Shown: one piece after another, positions 1 to 8,103 of the stretch
Position numbering within the stretch: position 1 is the first letter of the stretch
Layout of the letters: each line of letters starts with the position of its first letter
From: Cohnella nanjingensis
Lineage (GTDB): Bacteria; Bacillota; Bacilli; Paenibacillales; Paenibacillaceae
Direction: 5' to 3'
DNA: 43,759 nucleotides
NCBI RefSeq assembly: GCF_014212125.1
Contig: NZ_JACJVP010000062.1
Location: 1 to 43,759, forward strand
The notes under the pieces: model-generated
Told to the model about the DNA's origin: nothing
Databases searched by the model: none
Seen by the model: only the letters and a program-made list of their open reading frames with translations
Program-made: the position numbers and the translations under genes

Positions 1-111
1 GCGGTCGGTTGGCTGGGTCGGCGAATGTGCGTATGTAAACGACCTTCATCAGCGGTTGGCGGGTTATAGCGGAGAATGTGCGTATTGGCCGTGTCCCGGC
101 GAAAATGCACC

Positions 112-159
112 AAGGGACTGTCCCTCCGGGCCCGATCGGCCTTTCTGGGACAGTCCCTT
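112..159. repeat. REP-like long hairpin downstream of the sugar operon
   Basis: Two 13-base arms (AAGGGACTGTCCC at 112-124 and GGGACAGTCCCTT at 147-159) are perfectly complementary and separated by 22 bases. GCACC flanks the structure on both sides. There is no T-tract on either strand, so it is not a classical terminator, although it lies about 40 bases beyond the last stop of the operon and could protect the 3' end of the mRNA. GGGACTGTCCC-type palindromes recur in many bacterial genomes as REP-like elements. The bases before it (1-110) hold two imperfect copies of a segment ending in AATGTGCGTAT and no gene that I can support. Confidence 0.6.
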
Positions 160-198
160 TGCACCTCATCTTTATGCATCCAGCTGCAATCCGAAGCG

Positions 199-1044
199 CT
201 AAGCCGTCGTCGGGATCGCGACCCATTCGTGCGGCGTCTGCATGGCGCGCAGGCCGTATTCGATGACCGAGACGATCGCGATCGTCTCCGCCGGCGCGAC
301 CAGCGGCTCCGCCGTCTCAAAGAACGCCGCCATCTGCCGGATAAAGACGGCGAAGAAGTCCGAATCCACCTTCAGCGTATGGGCGTGCCCCTCCCGATCG
401 TTCAGCGTCATCGCGAACGGGCATTCCCAGCCGAAGTGATGGATCGCCGCCTGGCGGCCGTCCGCGAACCCGATCAGCAACGCCGGCGCCTCGGACGTGC
501 CGATCGACATGACGCGGTCGGGCGATCCGCCCATGAGCGCGATCAGGGGCTCGATCTGATGGATCGCGTAGTTCTCGAAGCGGCCCGGCCCGACGCTGTG
601 CAGGGTGGCGACTTCGAGCGCCGCCGCTTCCGCATACTCGGCAGCGTAGCGCAGCGCCGAAGTCGAACAGATCGGCGTGCCGTGCCGCGCGGCCAGCTCG
701 AACAGTCGGATCGCCGTCTCCCGGTCGGGCGCGAACGTCTTGTCGACATAGGTCGGCTTCCCCGACCGCAGCGGGAGCTGGCAGAGCTCTTCGTGGTACT
801 CCGGATGGTCCGGCGACAGGACGACCAGATAGTCGCTCCGTTCCACGACCGCTTCGATCGAATCCAGCAGCTCCACGCCGTGGGCCGCGCACCACTCCGC
901 GTTCGTCTTTCCGCTCGGGGAATCGATCTTGCCGTAGGCGTAGGCGACCTGCATCCCGCCTCCCGTCGCTTCCTTGATCCAGTTCGGGTACTTCTCGGCA
1001 TGCCATTCGTCCAGGAAATAATCGATGAAGCCAATCTTCTTCAA
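199..1044 (-). CDS. Gfo/Idh/MocA-type oxidoreductase, short form
   Basis: This 281-residue protein looks like an NAD(P)-dependent sugar or inositol dehydrogenase of the Gfo/Idh/MocA superfamily. It has an N-terminal Rossmann-type half, a YVDKTFAPD segment at the place of the family's EKP motif, and ENYAIHQIEPLI in the region that usually binds substrate. The glycine-rich nucleotide loop is not canonical (IGFIDYFLDEW) and the protein is shorter than the usual 330-380 residues, so cofactor use is uncertain. The start is a TTG chosen because AGGAGGAG lies 6 bases upstream; an earlier in-frame start lacks a ribosome site. It is the last gene of the operon, 39 bases after a second dehydrogenase of the same superfamily. 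The pair could act in succession on the imported sugar (inference). Confidence 0.8.
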   Translation of the reverse strand: MKKIGFIDYFLDEWHAEKYPNWIKEATGGGMQVAYAYGKIDSPSGKTNAEWCAAHGVELLDSIEAVVERSDYLVVLSPDHPEYHEELCQLPLRSGKPTYVDKTFAPDRETAIRLFELAARHGTPICSTSALRYAAEYAEAAALEVATLHSVGPGRFENYAIHQIEPLIALMGGSPDRVMSIGTSEAPALLIGFADGRQAAIHHFGWECPFAMTLNDREGHAHTLKVDSDFFAVFIRQMAAFFETAEPLVAPAETIAIVSVIEYGLRAMQTPHEWVAIPTTA

Positions 1045-1083
1045 GCGGTTTCTCCTCCTCGTCTTCAAGTGGTTCCGCACCCG

Positions 1084-2145
1084 TCAGCCAAGCGCGATCT
1101 CGGCTCTCCGCTCGGAGGAATCGTAGATGGCCTGGAGAATCTGCGAGGTCAGAATGACCGTATCGATATGCGACGGCAGCTTTTCCCCGCTGCGAATGCC
1201 GCGCAGGAAGCTGTCGATCTCCTGCTGGAAGTGGTTGTCGTTCTTGAACTTGTGGACCGTCTCCGTGAGCGAGCCGTCCTTCGAGCTGTATACCTTGAAG
1301 TCGGCGCCGTACTGCAGCCGGATGCCGGCTTTGTCGCCGAGGAAGTCGATGTACATCTCGCTCTCGCCGATGTTCTGCGCCCAGGCGCCGTTGACCGTGA
1401 TGCCGGGACCTTCGGTACGGATGAGGGCGGTGACGAAGTCGTCGACGTCGTACGTGCCGTTGTAGTCCGGCGGGCCGGCCCACATGTCCACGTAAGCGTA
1501 TTTCTCCATCTCCACGCCCAGCTTGCTGTAGGCTTGGCCGGACACCGTCTTCGGACGTGGATCGCCCGAGCAGTACATGACGATATCCAGGAAGTGAACG
1601 CCCCAGTCGATCAGCGCGCCCCCGCCCGCGATCGCTTTGGTCGTGAACGCGCCGCCAAGGCCCGGAATGGAACGGTGCGCGCGGAAGCTGACGTAGACAT
1701 GGTAGAGCTCCCCCAGTTCGCCGTCCGCGATCAGCTTCTTGATCTTGTTCACGCCCGTATTGAAGCGGTTGACCACTCCGATGTTCAGCACCTTGCCCGT
1801 CTCGTGCTGAACCTTCTGCATCTCCAGCGCTTCGTCGTACGTCCGCGCCGCCGGCTTCTCGCACAAGACATGCTTGCCCGCGCGCAGGCAGTCGATGGAG
1901 ATCGACGCATGGACGTCGTTCGGCGTGCAGACGGACACCGCTTCGATCTCCGGGTCGTTCAGGACCGTCCGATAGTCCGCGACGGCTTGGCCGACGCCGT
2001 ATTTCTCGACTGCCTGCTCGGCGCGCTCCAGCCGGATGTCGCAGAAGTATTTGATCTCCGCGTTCGGATTGGCCATATAGGCGGGAATGTGCGCGGAGTT
2101 CGCGATCGTGCCGCAGCCGATTACAGCGACCTTGATTTTTTCCAT
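1084..2145 (-). CDS. Gfo/Idh/MocA family dehydrogenase
   Basis: This is a 353-residue cytoplasmic NAD(P)-dependent dehydrogenase of standard length. It begins with a Rossmann fold (VIGCGTIANSAHIPAY), carries the catalytic-lysine motif CEKPAA near residue 95, and has the C-terminal sheet signature GGGALIDWGVHFLDIV. Family members oxidise sugars, inositols or amino sugars; the substrate here cannot be read from the sequence. The ATG start has GGAGG upstream. The frame stays open far upstream, but that part is antisense-like sequence inside the neighbouring gene. Its start overlaps the end of the glycosyltransferase gene by 25 bases, which suggests translational coupling. It is probably co-transcribed with the sugar ABC genes upstream. 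Confidence 0.88.
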   Translation of the reverse strand: MEKIKVAVIGCGTIANSAHIPAYMANPNAEIKYFCDIRLERAEQAVEKYGVGQAVADYRTVLNDPEIEAVSVCTPNDVHASISIDCLRAGKHVLCEKPAARTYDEALEMQKVQHETGKVLNIGVVNRFNTGVNKIKKLIADGELGELYHVYVSFRAHRSIPGLGGAFTTKAIAGGGALIDWGVHFLDIVMYCSGDPRPKTVSGQAYSKLGVEMEKYAYVDMWAGPPDYNGTYDVDDFVTALIRTEGPGITVNGAWAQNIGESEMYIDFLGDKAGIRLQYGADFKVYSSKDGSLTETVHKFKNDNHFQQEIDSFLRGIRSGEKLPSHIDTVILTSQILQAIYDSSERRAEIALG

Positions 2146-3563
2146 GGGGAATGCCTCCAATTCGGGATATGTTGTCTTGCGGTCTGCATCCATTGATGGA
2201 CGGTATAAATGCCGAAGCTTTGCAGCAGCACGAAGGCGGGCATCATGTCGAGACGGTAGCGCGTCTGTATCTCGATGACGAGATGAATCGCGGCGTAGCC
2301 GACGAGGAGCAGCGCGAACAACGCATAGCCCCTCTCCTCCGCCCGCCTGCGCAGAAGCGCGAGCGCGCCGATGACGCCGAAGGCCGCCATCGCCAGGTAG
2401 AACGCGCGCTCCGCCCGATTGAAGTCCGCTTGCAGCTGCGCTTGCTTCGTCTGATAGAGGCTCCAGTAGGCGGAAGCGTCGTCGGCGCCCCAGAGGAGGC
2501 GGGCTTTGTCCCAGAGCAGCGACTTCAGCTCGACCGTGCGCAGCCGCTCCCGGAGGAGCGTTAGTTCCGCCTCGTCGCGGACGGACCCGAGCGGGAACGA
2601 GAGCGCGTAGTCCGTATCCGCCTGGGACCAGCCGCCCGTCGTCTCGCGGTTGAGCCCGACCATGAACTTCCAGTAGGGCTCCTGGGCCGCGAGCGGGTAG
2701 CGCGCGATGCCCGCGCCGATCAACAGCTGTCCGACCAGCTGCAAGACGACGAAGTAGACGACGGCGAGCCCCGCCAATCGGGCGAGCAGCACGGTCCGGC
2801 GCGCGTTCTCCGGCCGGCGGACGAGCCAGACGAGTCCGTAGACGACGGCCGCGACCACGTAGAACGCGCCTAGCGGCCGAATGATCTGTCCTGCGGCGAA
2901 GAGCAAGCCGATCCACAGCCAGCCGAAGCGCGAACGCAGCCGCCCGGTCGCCAGCAGGCCGCAGCCGAGCGTGAACAGCAAGGTGGACAGATGCTGATTG
3001 GTCAGCACGGAACACATCATGATGTTCGGCAGGTAGAAGGCGTAGAGCAGCGCGGCGATTCTGCCGCAGTAGGCGTTGAAGCAAGCCTTGCCGATCCGGT
3101 ATACGACGACGGCCGTCGCCGCGCCGAAGACGGCGTTCAGTAACTTCAAGACCAGCACCGAAGCGCCGAACAGCTTCACGACGACCGTCTCGTACAGCGT
3201 AAAGCCGACCAGATAGGCCCATCTGCTGAAGTATTCGTTGCCGGCAAAGGAGAAGTCCCCGCCGGCCCCCCGGACCGCCGCGTCGTACATGTCTTTGAAG
3301 TCCGAGACGGGCGGCGTGTCGATCCAGAGCACCCAGCCGAGACGGACCGCGAGACTCGCCGCGACGAGCAAAAGCAAGAAAGATTTCGGCCCCAGCCTGC
3401 GGGCGGCGGCCGCGCCGGCGATTAGGATCGCCGCCATCGCGACGGCGGCCCAGACGATCGCCTTGATATAGCTCCCGCCGAAGTAAGCGGCCGCAAAAGG
3501 CAGCGATTGAATCAGCGCCCACATATACAGCAGCGCGCTGCCGATCGTCAACGCCGGCGTCAT
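2121..3563 (-). CDS. Polytopic membrane glycosyltransferase, GT39/ArnT-like
   Basis: A 480-residue protein with about 11-12 hydrophobic segments. The acidic motif PPVSDFKDMYDAA lies in the first extracytoplasmic loop after the opening helices, where PMT/ArnT-type (GT-C fold) transferases keep their catalytic aspartate. Such enzymes use lipid-phosphate-linked sugars to glycosylate proteins, lipids or polymers outside the membrane. The start is the ATG with GGGAGG 9 bases upstream. The 237 bases between it and the epimerase gene hold only an arginine-rich reading frame that I do not believe. A membrane glycosyltransferase inside a sugar-import and sugar-oxidation operon is unusual; either the operon also serves cell-surface decoration or the gene was inserted. 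The family call is by topology and one motif. Confidence 0.7.
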   Translation of the reverse strand: MTPALTIGSALLYMWALIQSLPFAAAYFGGSYIKAIVWAAVAMAAILIAGAAAARRLGPKSFLLLLVAASLAVRLGWVLWIDTPPVSDFKDMYDAAVRGAGGDFSFAGNEYFSRWAYLVGFTLYETVVVKLFGASVLVLKLLNAVFGAATAVVVYRIGKACFNAYCGRIAALLYAFYLPNIMMCSVLTNQHLSTLLFTLGCGLLATGRLRSRFGWLWIGLLFAAGQIIRPLGAFYVVAAVVYGLVWLVRRPENARRTVLLARLAGLAVVYFVVLQLVGQLLIGAGIARYPLAAQEPYWKFMVGLNRETTGGWSQADTDYALSFPLGSVRDEAELTLLRERLRTVELKSLLWDKARLLWGADDASAYWSLYQTKQAQLQADFNRAERAFYLAMAAFGVIGALALLRRRAEERGYALFALLLVGYAAIHLVIEIQTRYRLDMMPAFVLLQSFGIYTVHQWMQTARQHIPNWRHSPWKKSRSL

Positions 3564-3800
3564 GGACCATCCGCCTCCCCTACCGGCTGCCTCGCGACCG
3601 ATGCCCGTCCCCGGCATTCCGCGACCGCGCCTTGGCTTCGCATCGCCCTCTTCGCCCGCCGTTCCGCCGCGCTTCGGCCACGCCGCGCCTCTCGCGGCGG
3701 CTGCCTCGCAGTCATCTTCCGCGCGCAGCTCCGCATCGCGACGGCTTCACCGCGGCCGCGCTTGCGATTCCGCCCGTGCGCATCCGCACTCGGCATGAGA

Positions 3801-4517
3801 TCAGCCCCTCTCGACTTGACTTCGGTCGCGGACGTGCGAGATCTCGTCCACGAACTTGCGGGTCATGACGTGCGGCCGAGTCAGCGCCGTGCCGACGACG
3901 ACGGTATGCGCGCCGTTCTCCAGGCAGCGCCTCGCTTGCTCGGGCGTATGAATCCGCCCTTCGGCGAATACCGGTACGCGGATGCTGCGGCTGAGCGCCG
4001 CGATGAGCGCGTAGTCCGGATCGCTCGTCTGCGGGCTATAAGGCGTGTAGCCAGACAGCGTCGTCGAGACGATGTCGAAGCCCAGCCGTTCCGCCTGGAT
4101 GCCTTCTTCCAGCGTAGAGACGTCCGCCATCAGCAGCGCGTCGGTCTCCCGCTTCAAGTACGAGACGACTTCCTGGAGGCTCTCGCCTCCCGGGCGTCTG
4201 CGGGCAGTCGCGTCAAGCGCCACGATGTCGGCGCCGGCCGTCACGACCGCCATCGCATCGGCGCGAGTGGCGGTGATGTAGACGTCCGAGTCCGCGTAGA
4301 CCCGTTTCCAGAGACCGATCACGGGCACTTTGACGGCTTGCTTGATCGCGCTGATATCGGGCGGCGAGTTCGCCCGGATCGCCAGCGCGCCGCCTTCCAG
4401 CGCCGCGAGCGCGAACCGGACCATGATCTCGCTGCCGTAGGTCGCATCGCCCGGATAGGCCTGGCAGGATACGACCATGCCTCCTCTTAAACCCGTTAAG
4501 TCGATTGTTTTGCTCAT
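3801..4517 (-). CDS. nanE: N-acetylmannosamine-6-phosphate 2-epimerase
   Basis: NanE converts ManNAc-6-phosphate to GlcNAc-6-phosphate in the cytoplasm, a step of sialic acid and ManNAc catabolism. The 238-residue protein is a TIM barrel of the usual NanE length. It has GGMVVSCQA at the N terminus, a lysine in IGLWKR (about 71) and a glutamate in FAEGR (about 186) matching the catalytic Lys/Glu pair of characterised NanE, the signature ALDATARRRP, and a C-terminal phosphate-binding segment (VVVGTALTRP). The ATG with GGTGAG 5 bases upstream is preferred to a GTG two codons earlier. It follows the ABC permease by 60 bases. No nanA lyase or nanK kinase is in the window, so the imported substrate could be a ManNAc derivative rather than free sialic acid (inference). 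Confidence 0.92.
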   Translation of the reverse strand: MSKTIDLTGLRGGMVVSCQAYPGDATYGSEIMVRFALAALEGGALAIRANSPPDISAIKQAVKVPVIGLWKRVYADSDVYITATRADAMAVVTAGADIVALDATARRRPGGESLQEVVSYLKRETDALLMADVSTLEEGIQAERLGFDIVSTTLSGYTPYSPQTSDPDYALIAALSRSIRVPVFAEGRIHTPEQARRCLENGAHTVVVGTALTRPHVMTRKFVDEISHVRDRSQVERG

Positions 4518-4577
4518 ATGCACTCACCGGCTTCTATGGAAGTATGTTGGATCCGCAGCGGCAAGGACGTTTTCCCC

Positions 4578-5408
4578 CTACCCTTTGATACCCGTGAGCG
4601 CAATGCCTTCGATGAATTGCTTCTGCGCTAGGAAGAACAGGACGATAATCGGAACCGTGAACATGGCGGAAGCGGCCATCAATTGCTCCCATTCGACGTA
4701 ATGCGTCTGCATGAACGCGTACAGGCCGAGAGACAAGGTATACGTCCGCTCGTCGTTCAAGTACAGCAGCGGGCCCAGGAAGTCCGACCAGGTGCTGAGG
4801 AAGACCAGGACCCCGACCGTCGCGATGACGGGCTTGCAGAGCGGCAGCATGATCTGCGCGTAGATCCGCATCTCGGAAGCGCCGTCGATTCGCGCCGCCT
4901 GGACGAGCGAATTCGGGATCGTCATGAAGAACTGCCGCATGAGGAAGACATAATATCCGGCGCCCGCGCTCAGGAAGGCCGGGAGCACCAGCGGAACGTA
5001 AGTGCCGATCGCGCCGAGCTTGGACCATACGATATAGAGCGGCACCATCGTGACTTGATACGGCAGCAGCAACGTAGCCAGCACGACGGCGAACAGCGGC
5101 TTCTTGCCCCGCCACTCGATATGCGAGGTCGCATAAGCGACCAACGGCGCGGAGATCAGCAGTCCGGCGACCGTCAATAAAGTGACCAGCAGCGTATTCG
5201 CCGAGAGCCGCACGAAGTCGATCGTGTGAAAGACGTCCGCATAGTTCTGCCAGCGCGGCGCCGACGGGAAATAGAGCGGCTTCGTGACGAACAGCTGGTC
5301 CTTCGACTTCAGCGAAGTGGACAGCAGCCACAGCAGCGGCGCGGCGAAGACGAGGCTGAGCAGGACGAGCAGCGTATAGGGTACGACTTTCCTTTTCACC
5401 AAGGTCAT
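4578..5408 (-). CDS. Carbohydrate ABC transporter permease, MalG type
   Basis: A 276-residue inner-membrane subunit with six predicted helices. The EAA loop AARIDGASEMRIYAQIMLP (about residues 165-185) contacts the ATPase. It pairs with the MalF-type permease whose stop lies one base upstream, and with the lipoprotein encoded before that. The ribosome site GGAGG is 8 bases before the ATG. No ATP-binding subunit is in the operon, which is common for CUT1 sugar importers of Bacillales that share one MsmX-type ATPase encoded elsewhere. Confidence 0.95.
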   Translation of the reverse strand: MTLVKRKVVPYTLLVLLSLVFAAPLLWLLSTSLKSKDQLFVTKPLYFPSAPRWQNYADVFHTIDFVRLSANTLLVTLLTVAGLLISAPLVAYATSHIEWRGKKPLFAVVLATLLLPYQVTMVPLYIVWSKLGAIGTYVPLVLPAFLSAGAGYYVFLMRQFFMTIPNSLVQAARIDGASEMRIYAQIMLPLCKPVIATVGVLVFLSTWSDFLGPLLYLNDERTYTLSLGLYAFMQTHYVEWEQLMAASAMFTVPIIVLFFLAQKQFIEGIALTGIKG

Positions 5409-5409
5409 C

Positions 5410-6312
5410 TCAATCGCCTCCGTATGTGACCCATCGCTTGGAAGATCGGAAGACCAACCAGGTTACGAGGGCGGTAATGATGAACAGAACCCACGCCATG
5501 GCGCTCGCGTGCCCCATCCGGAAGTCGACGAAGGCTTCCCGGTACAGCAGGATTGCATAGAAGAGCAGCGACTTCTCCGGCCCGGCCATCGTCTGGTCGG
5601 CGCCCGAGTTCGTCAAGGAGGCCAGCATGAACGCTTGCGCGAAATATTGGAAGTAGACGATCAGGCTCATGACCAGCTGGAACAAGATAATCGGCGAGAT
5701 GCTCGGCAGCGTGATCGAGAAGAACTTCCGCACGGAGCCGGCCCCGTCGATGTCAGCCGACTCGTAGAGGCTGCGCGGCACGTCCTGCAGCGCCGCCAGG
5801 AAGATAATCATGACGCCGCCGGAGCCCCAGGCCGTCATGAGGATGAGCGAAGGCTTGGTCCAAGCGGCGTCCAGCAGCCAGTTGGGCCCTCTCAGACCCG
5901 CCAGATCCAGCAGCGAGTTGATCAGACCGCTCTTCGGATTCAGCACCCACATCCAGACGAGGGACGAGGCGATGACCGGGACGATGGACGGAATATAGAA
6001 GAATGTCCGGAAGATGGACTGACCTTTCACCTTCAGGTTGAGCAATTGCGCGGTAAGCAGTCCCGCGATCAAGCTGACCGGCGTCGCGAGCAGCACCATG
6101 TACAGCGTGTTGAGGATACTCTTGGATACTTCTTTCTCTTGGAAAATCCACTTGTAGTTGTCCAGGCCGACCCAGGCGAGCGGCTTGAAGAGGTTAAAGT
6201 CGGAGAAGCTGTAAACCAGAGAGGCCCCGGTGGGATACAGCGTGAACACCAGCAACCCCAAGATGAACGGAGCGGAAAATAAAAGCCCCGTAAGATTCGC
6301 TTTCCTGCGCAT
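5410..6312 (-). CDS. Carbohydrate ABC transporter permease, MalF type
   Basis: A 300-residue permease of the CUT1 family with six helices. Its EAA loop reads SADIDGAGSVRKFFSITLP. The ATG at 6312 has GGAGG 8 bases upstream and is preferred over a start 16 codons earlier. It lies 80 bases after the binding-protein gene and one base before the MalG-type gene, so the two permeases are almost certainly translated together as a heterodimer. The substrate is not evident from the sequence; the operon context (epimerase, dehydrogenases) points to an amino sugar or related glycan fragment. Confidence 0.95.
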   Translation of the reverse strand: MRRKANLTGLLFSAPFILGLLVFTLYPTGASLVYSFSDFNLFKPLAWVGLDNYKWIFQEKEVSKSILNTLYMVLLATPVSLIAGLLTAQLLNLKVKGQSIFRTFFYIPSIVPVIASSLVWMWVLNPKSGLINSLLDLAGLRGPNWLLDAAWTKPSLILMTAWGSGGVMIIFLAALQDVPRSLYESADIDGAGSVRKFFSITLPSISPIILFQLVMSLIVYFQYFAQAFMLASLTNSGADQTMAGPEKSLLFYAILLYREAFVDFRMGHASAMAWVLFIITALVTWLVFRSSKRWVTYGGD

Positions 6313-6392
6313 TTTCCCGTCCTCCATCCGGTGAACCGCGCTCGCGCCGAGCCGGCGCAAGCGCGATCCGATGAATTAACTGCTTAGCCGAA

Positions 6393-7724
6393 CTACTTGT
6401 CGAGGAGCTCTTGCGCCCGCTTCTGCATGGCCGCGATGCCCTCTTCCGGCGTCTTCTTCAGGTTGAAGACCGCTTCGCCCTCTTCCTTCACGACTTTGTT
6501 CAAGAGATCGGGCAGCTGCGCGATGTTCGGCAGCGCTTTGACGTTGGCGTTCTGCGCGAACTCCATGAACTTGTCGGCATCCGCGATCGTGCCGAACACC
6601 GGGTCCTTCATCGAAGTCGTGCGCGCCGGGATATTCCCCATGCCGCCCATGACCTTCGCGAGCTCCGGCGCCGAATACATGAACTTCATGAATTCCCAGG
6701 CGCCGTCGACGTTTTTGGAATTTTTGGCGATGTAGAAGATCGAGCTCTGCGCTTCGTTGCTCCCCGCCAGGTCTGCGTGTCCGTCCAGGTAAGGAAGCGG
6801 CGCGAGTCCGTAATCGAGCTTGATGTTGTTGTTCGCCATGAACGTCGACAGCCACGGTCCGTCGAAACGGAACGCCTGCTTGCCGGACATGAACGGGTCG
6901 GTCGGATCGAGCCATTTCCCCGTCGCCTGAACCTGTTTGATGTTGTTCACGCCGAATTGCTTGTTATAATCATAGATAGCTTGAAGCGCTTCCAGGGCAC
7001 CCGGCTGGTCGAACGTCGCCTTCTTCCCGTCTTGGGACACGTACGTGCCGCCGAAGCCGTAGGTCAGCGCCTGGAACGGGAAGCCCGGGTAAGACGGGAA
7101 GCCGAGCACTTCGATCTCGCCGTTGCCGCTCGTCTTCGTCAGCTTCGTCGCCATCTCGATCAGCTCTTTGCTGGTCTTCGGCGGCTCGGTGTAGCCCGCG
7201 TCCGCCAGCAGCTTCTTGTTGTAGAACATGCCGTTCATGTTGATGTTGAGCGGCAGCGCGAACAGCTTGCCGTCATACTTGCCTTGCTCGAGCGTCGCGG
7301 GCACGAAGTCGGACATGTCGTATTTGTCTCTAGCGATCAAGTCCTCCAGCGGAAGGGCGATTCCTTCCTTCGCGTACTGGGCGACGTTGCTGGCGAAGGA
7401 GTCCGTGAGATCCGGACCTTTGCCGCCGGCGATGGCGACCTTGATCTTCTGTTCGTCCGGCACGGACAGGCCTTCTACCGTGATCTTGTCTTGGCTGTCG
7501 TTGAACCGTTTGATGACGTCCTCGATGACTTGCCCCTCTTTGCCGCCCCAGAGATACCAGACCGTGACTTTCGATTTCTTGCCGCCTGCGCCGCCCCCGT
7601 TGTCCGAGCCCCCCGACGAAGCGTTCTTGTCGCCGTTGCCGCCGCAGCCGGACAGCACCATGCCCGTGGCGAGCAGCAGGGTGATTCCGGATAACGCGGC
7701 CTTGCCGTACCTGGTCTTGTTCAT
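6393..7724 (-). CDS. Sugar ABC transporter substrate-binding lipoprotein
   Basis: A 443-residue extracellular solute-binding protein of family 1. It has a lipoprotein signal (ATGMVLSGC, acylated Cys near residue 27) and a glycine/serine-rich linker before the mature domain. Conserved sugar-binder features include TVWYLWGGKEGQV at the start of lobe 1 and AFRFDGPWLSTF in the hinge region. The ATG has AAGGAGAGG upstream. It is the first gene of a seven-gene minus-strand operon and so sits directly behind the promoter with the CcpA-box-like site. It would be anchored to the outer face of the membrane and deliver ligand to the two permeases that follow. Confidence 0.94.
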   Translation of the reverse strand: MNKTRYGKAALSGITLLLATGMVLSGCGGNGDKNASSGGSDNGGGAGGKKSKVTVWYLWGGKEGQVIEDVIKRFNDSQDKITVEGLSVPDEQKIKVAIAGGKGPDLTDSFASNVAQYAKEGIALPLEDLIARDKYDMSDFVPATLEQGKYDGKLFALPLNINMNGMFYNKKLLADAGYTEPPKTSKELIEMATKLTKTSGNGEIEVLGFPSYPGFPFQALTYGFGGTYVSQDGKKATFDQPGALEALQAIYDYNKQFGVNNIKQVQATGKWLDPTDPFMSGKQAFRFDGPWLSTFMANNNIKLDYGLAPLPYLDGHADLAGSNEAQSSIFYIAKNSKNVDGAWEFMKFMYSAPELAKVMGGMGNIPARTTSMKDPVFGTIADADKFMEFAQNANVKALPNIAQLPDLLNKVVKEEGEAVFNLKKTPEEGIAAMQKRAQELLDK

Positions 7725-7794
7725 TCGCTAACCTCTCCTTGTGGGTAATTTGCGGATGTAACAGAGTCATCTAGCGAAGGATCGCTGCTAGAAA

Positions 7795-7843
7795 CGAAAG
7801 CACTTACAAATCCGATTATAAGGGCCCTTTTGAATTATGTAAA
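7795..7843 (-). promoter_or_regulatory. Promoter with cre-like site for the sugar operon
   Basis: On the minus strand a -35 (TTTACA, 7843-7838) and a perfect -10 (TATAAT, 7820-7815) are 17 bases apart. The expected start of transcription near 7808 falls on TGTAAGTGCTTTCG (7808-7795), which matches the CcpA box TGWAANCGNTNWCA at 12 of 14 positions. A cre at +1 normally represses. The spacer also holds the palindrome AAGGGCCCTT. This fits carbon catabolite repression of a sugar operon. The rest of the gene-free stretch 7725-8103 is AT-rich 5' leader, upstream DNA, and the terminator of the next gene. Confidence 0.65.
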
Positions 7844-8046
7844 TATATTCTCCAATATTTTATTTATAAAAAGATTATTCCTCCATTTTGAGTGAAAACC
7901 TGCTAAGCAAGGCGCGAGAAAGCTTGGGGAATGTCTATAATGCGCCTAGCAGCCGGCGGAATAAAAATCCAAATAGAACCCACAGCGGTGCGGGTTCATT
8001 ATGGGCGGTTGCGTACTCCATACGGTGCCAGGCATCGTAACATCGC

Positions 8047-8088
8047 AAAAAAACGACCGCCCCCGCTGCATATCGGAGACGGTCGTTT
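8047..8088 (-). terminator. Rho-independent terminator of the COG4705-like gene
   Basis: Read on the minus strand, AAACGACCG (8088-8080) pairs with CGGTCGTTT (8059-8051) around a 20-base loop, and a run of seven T follows. It lies 16 bases after the stop of the membrane protein gene. Confidence 0.8.
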
Positions 8089-8103
8089 GTTCGTTCATGC
8101 TCT

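Noticed and set aside
76..2196. A 706-codon open frame on the plus strand
   Set aside because: It is antisense to the two dehydrogenase genes, is rich in Arg/Asp/Val with no domain, and reflects the high GC third-position bias of the real genes.
3560..3796. A 78-codon minus-strand frame between nanE and the glycosyltransferase gene, with an ATGA-type overlap with the latter
   Set aside because: The product is almost entirely Arg/Ala/Gly with no ribosome site before its ATG. The gap is more likely non-coding, though the overlap is suggestive.
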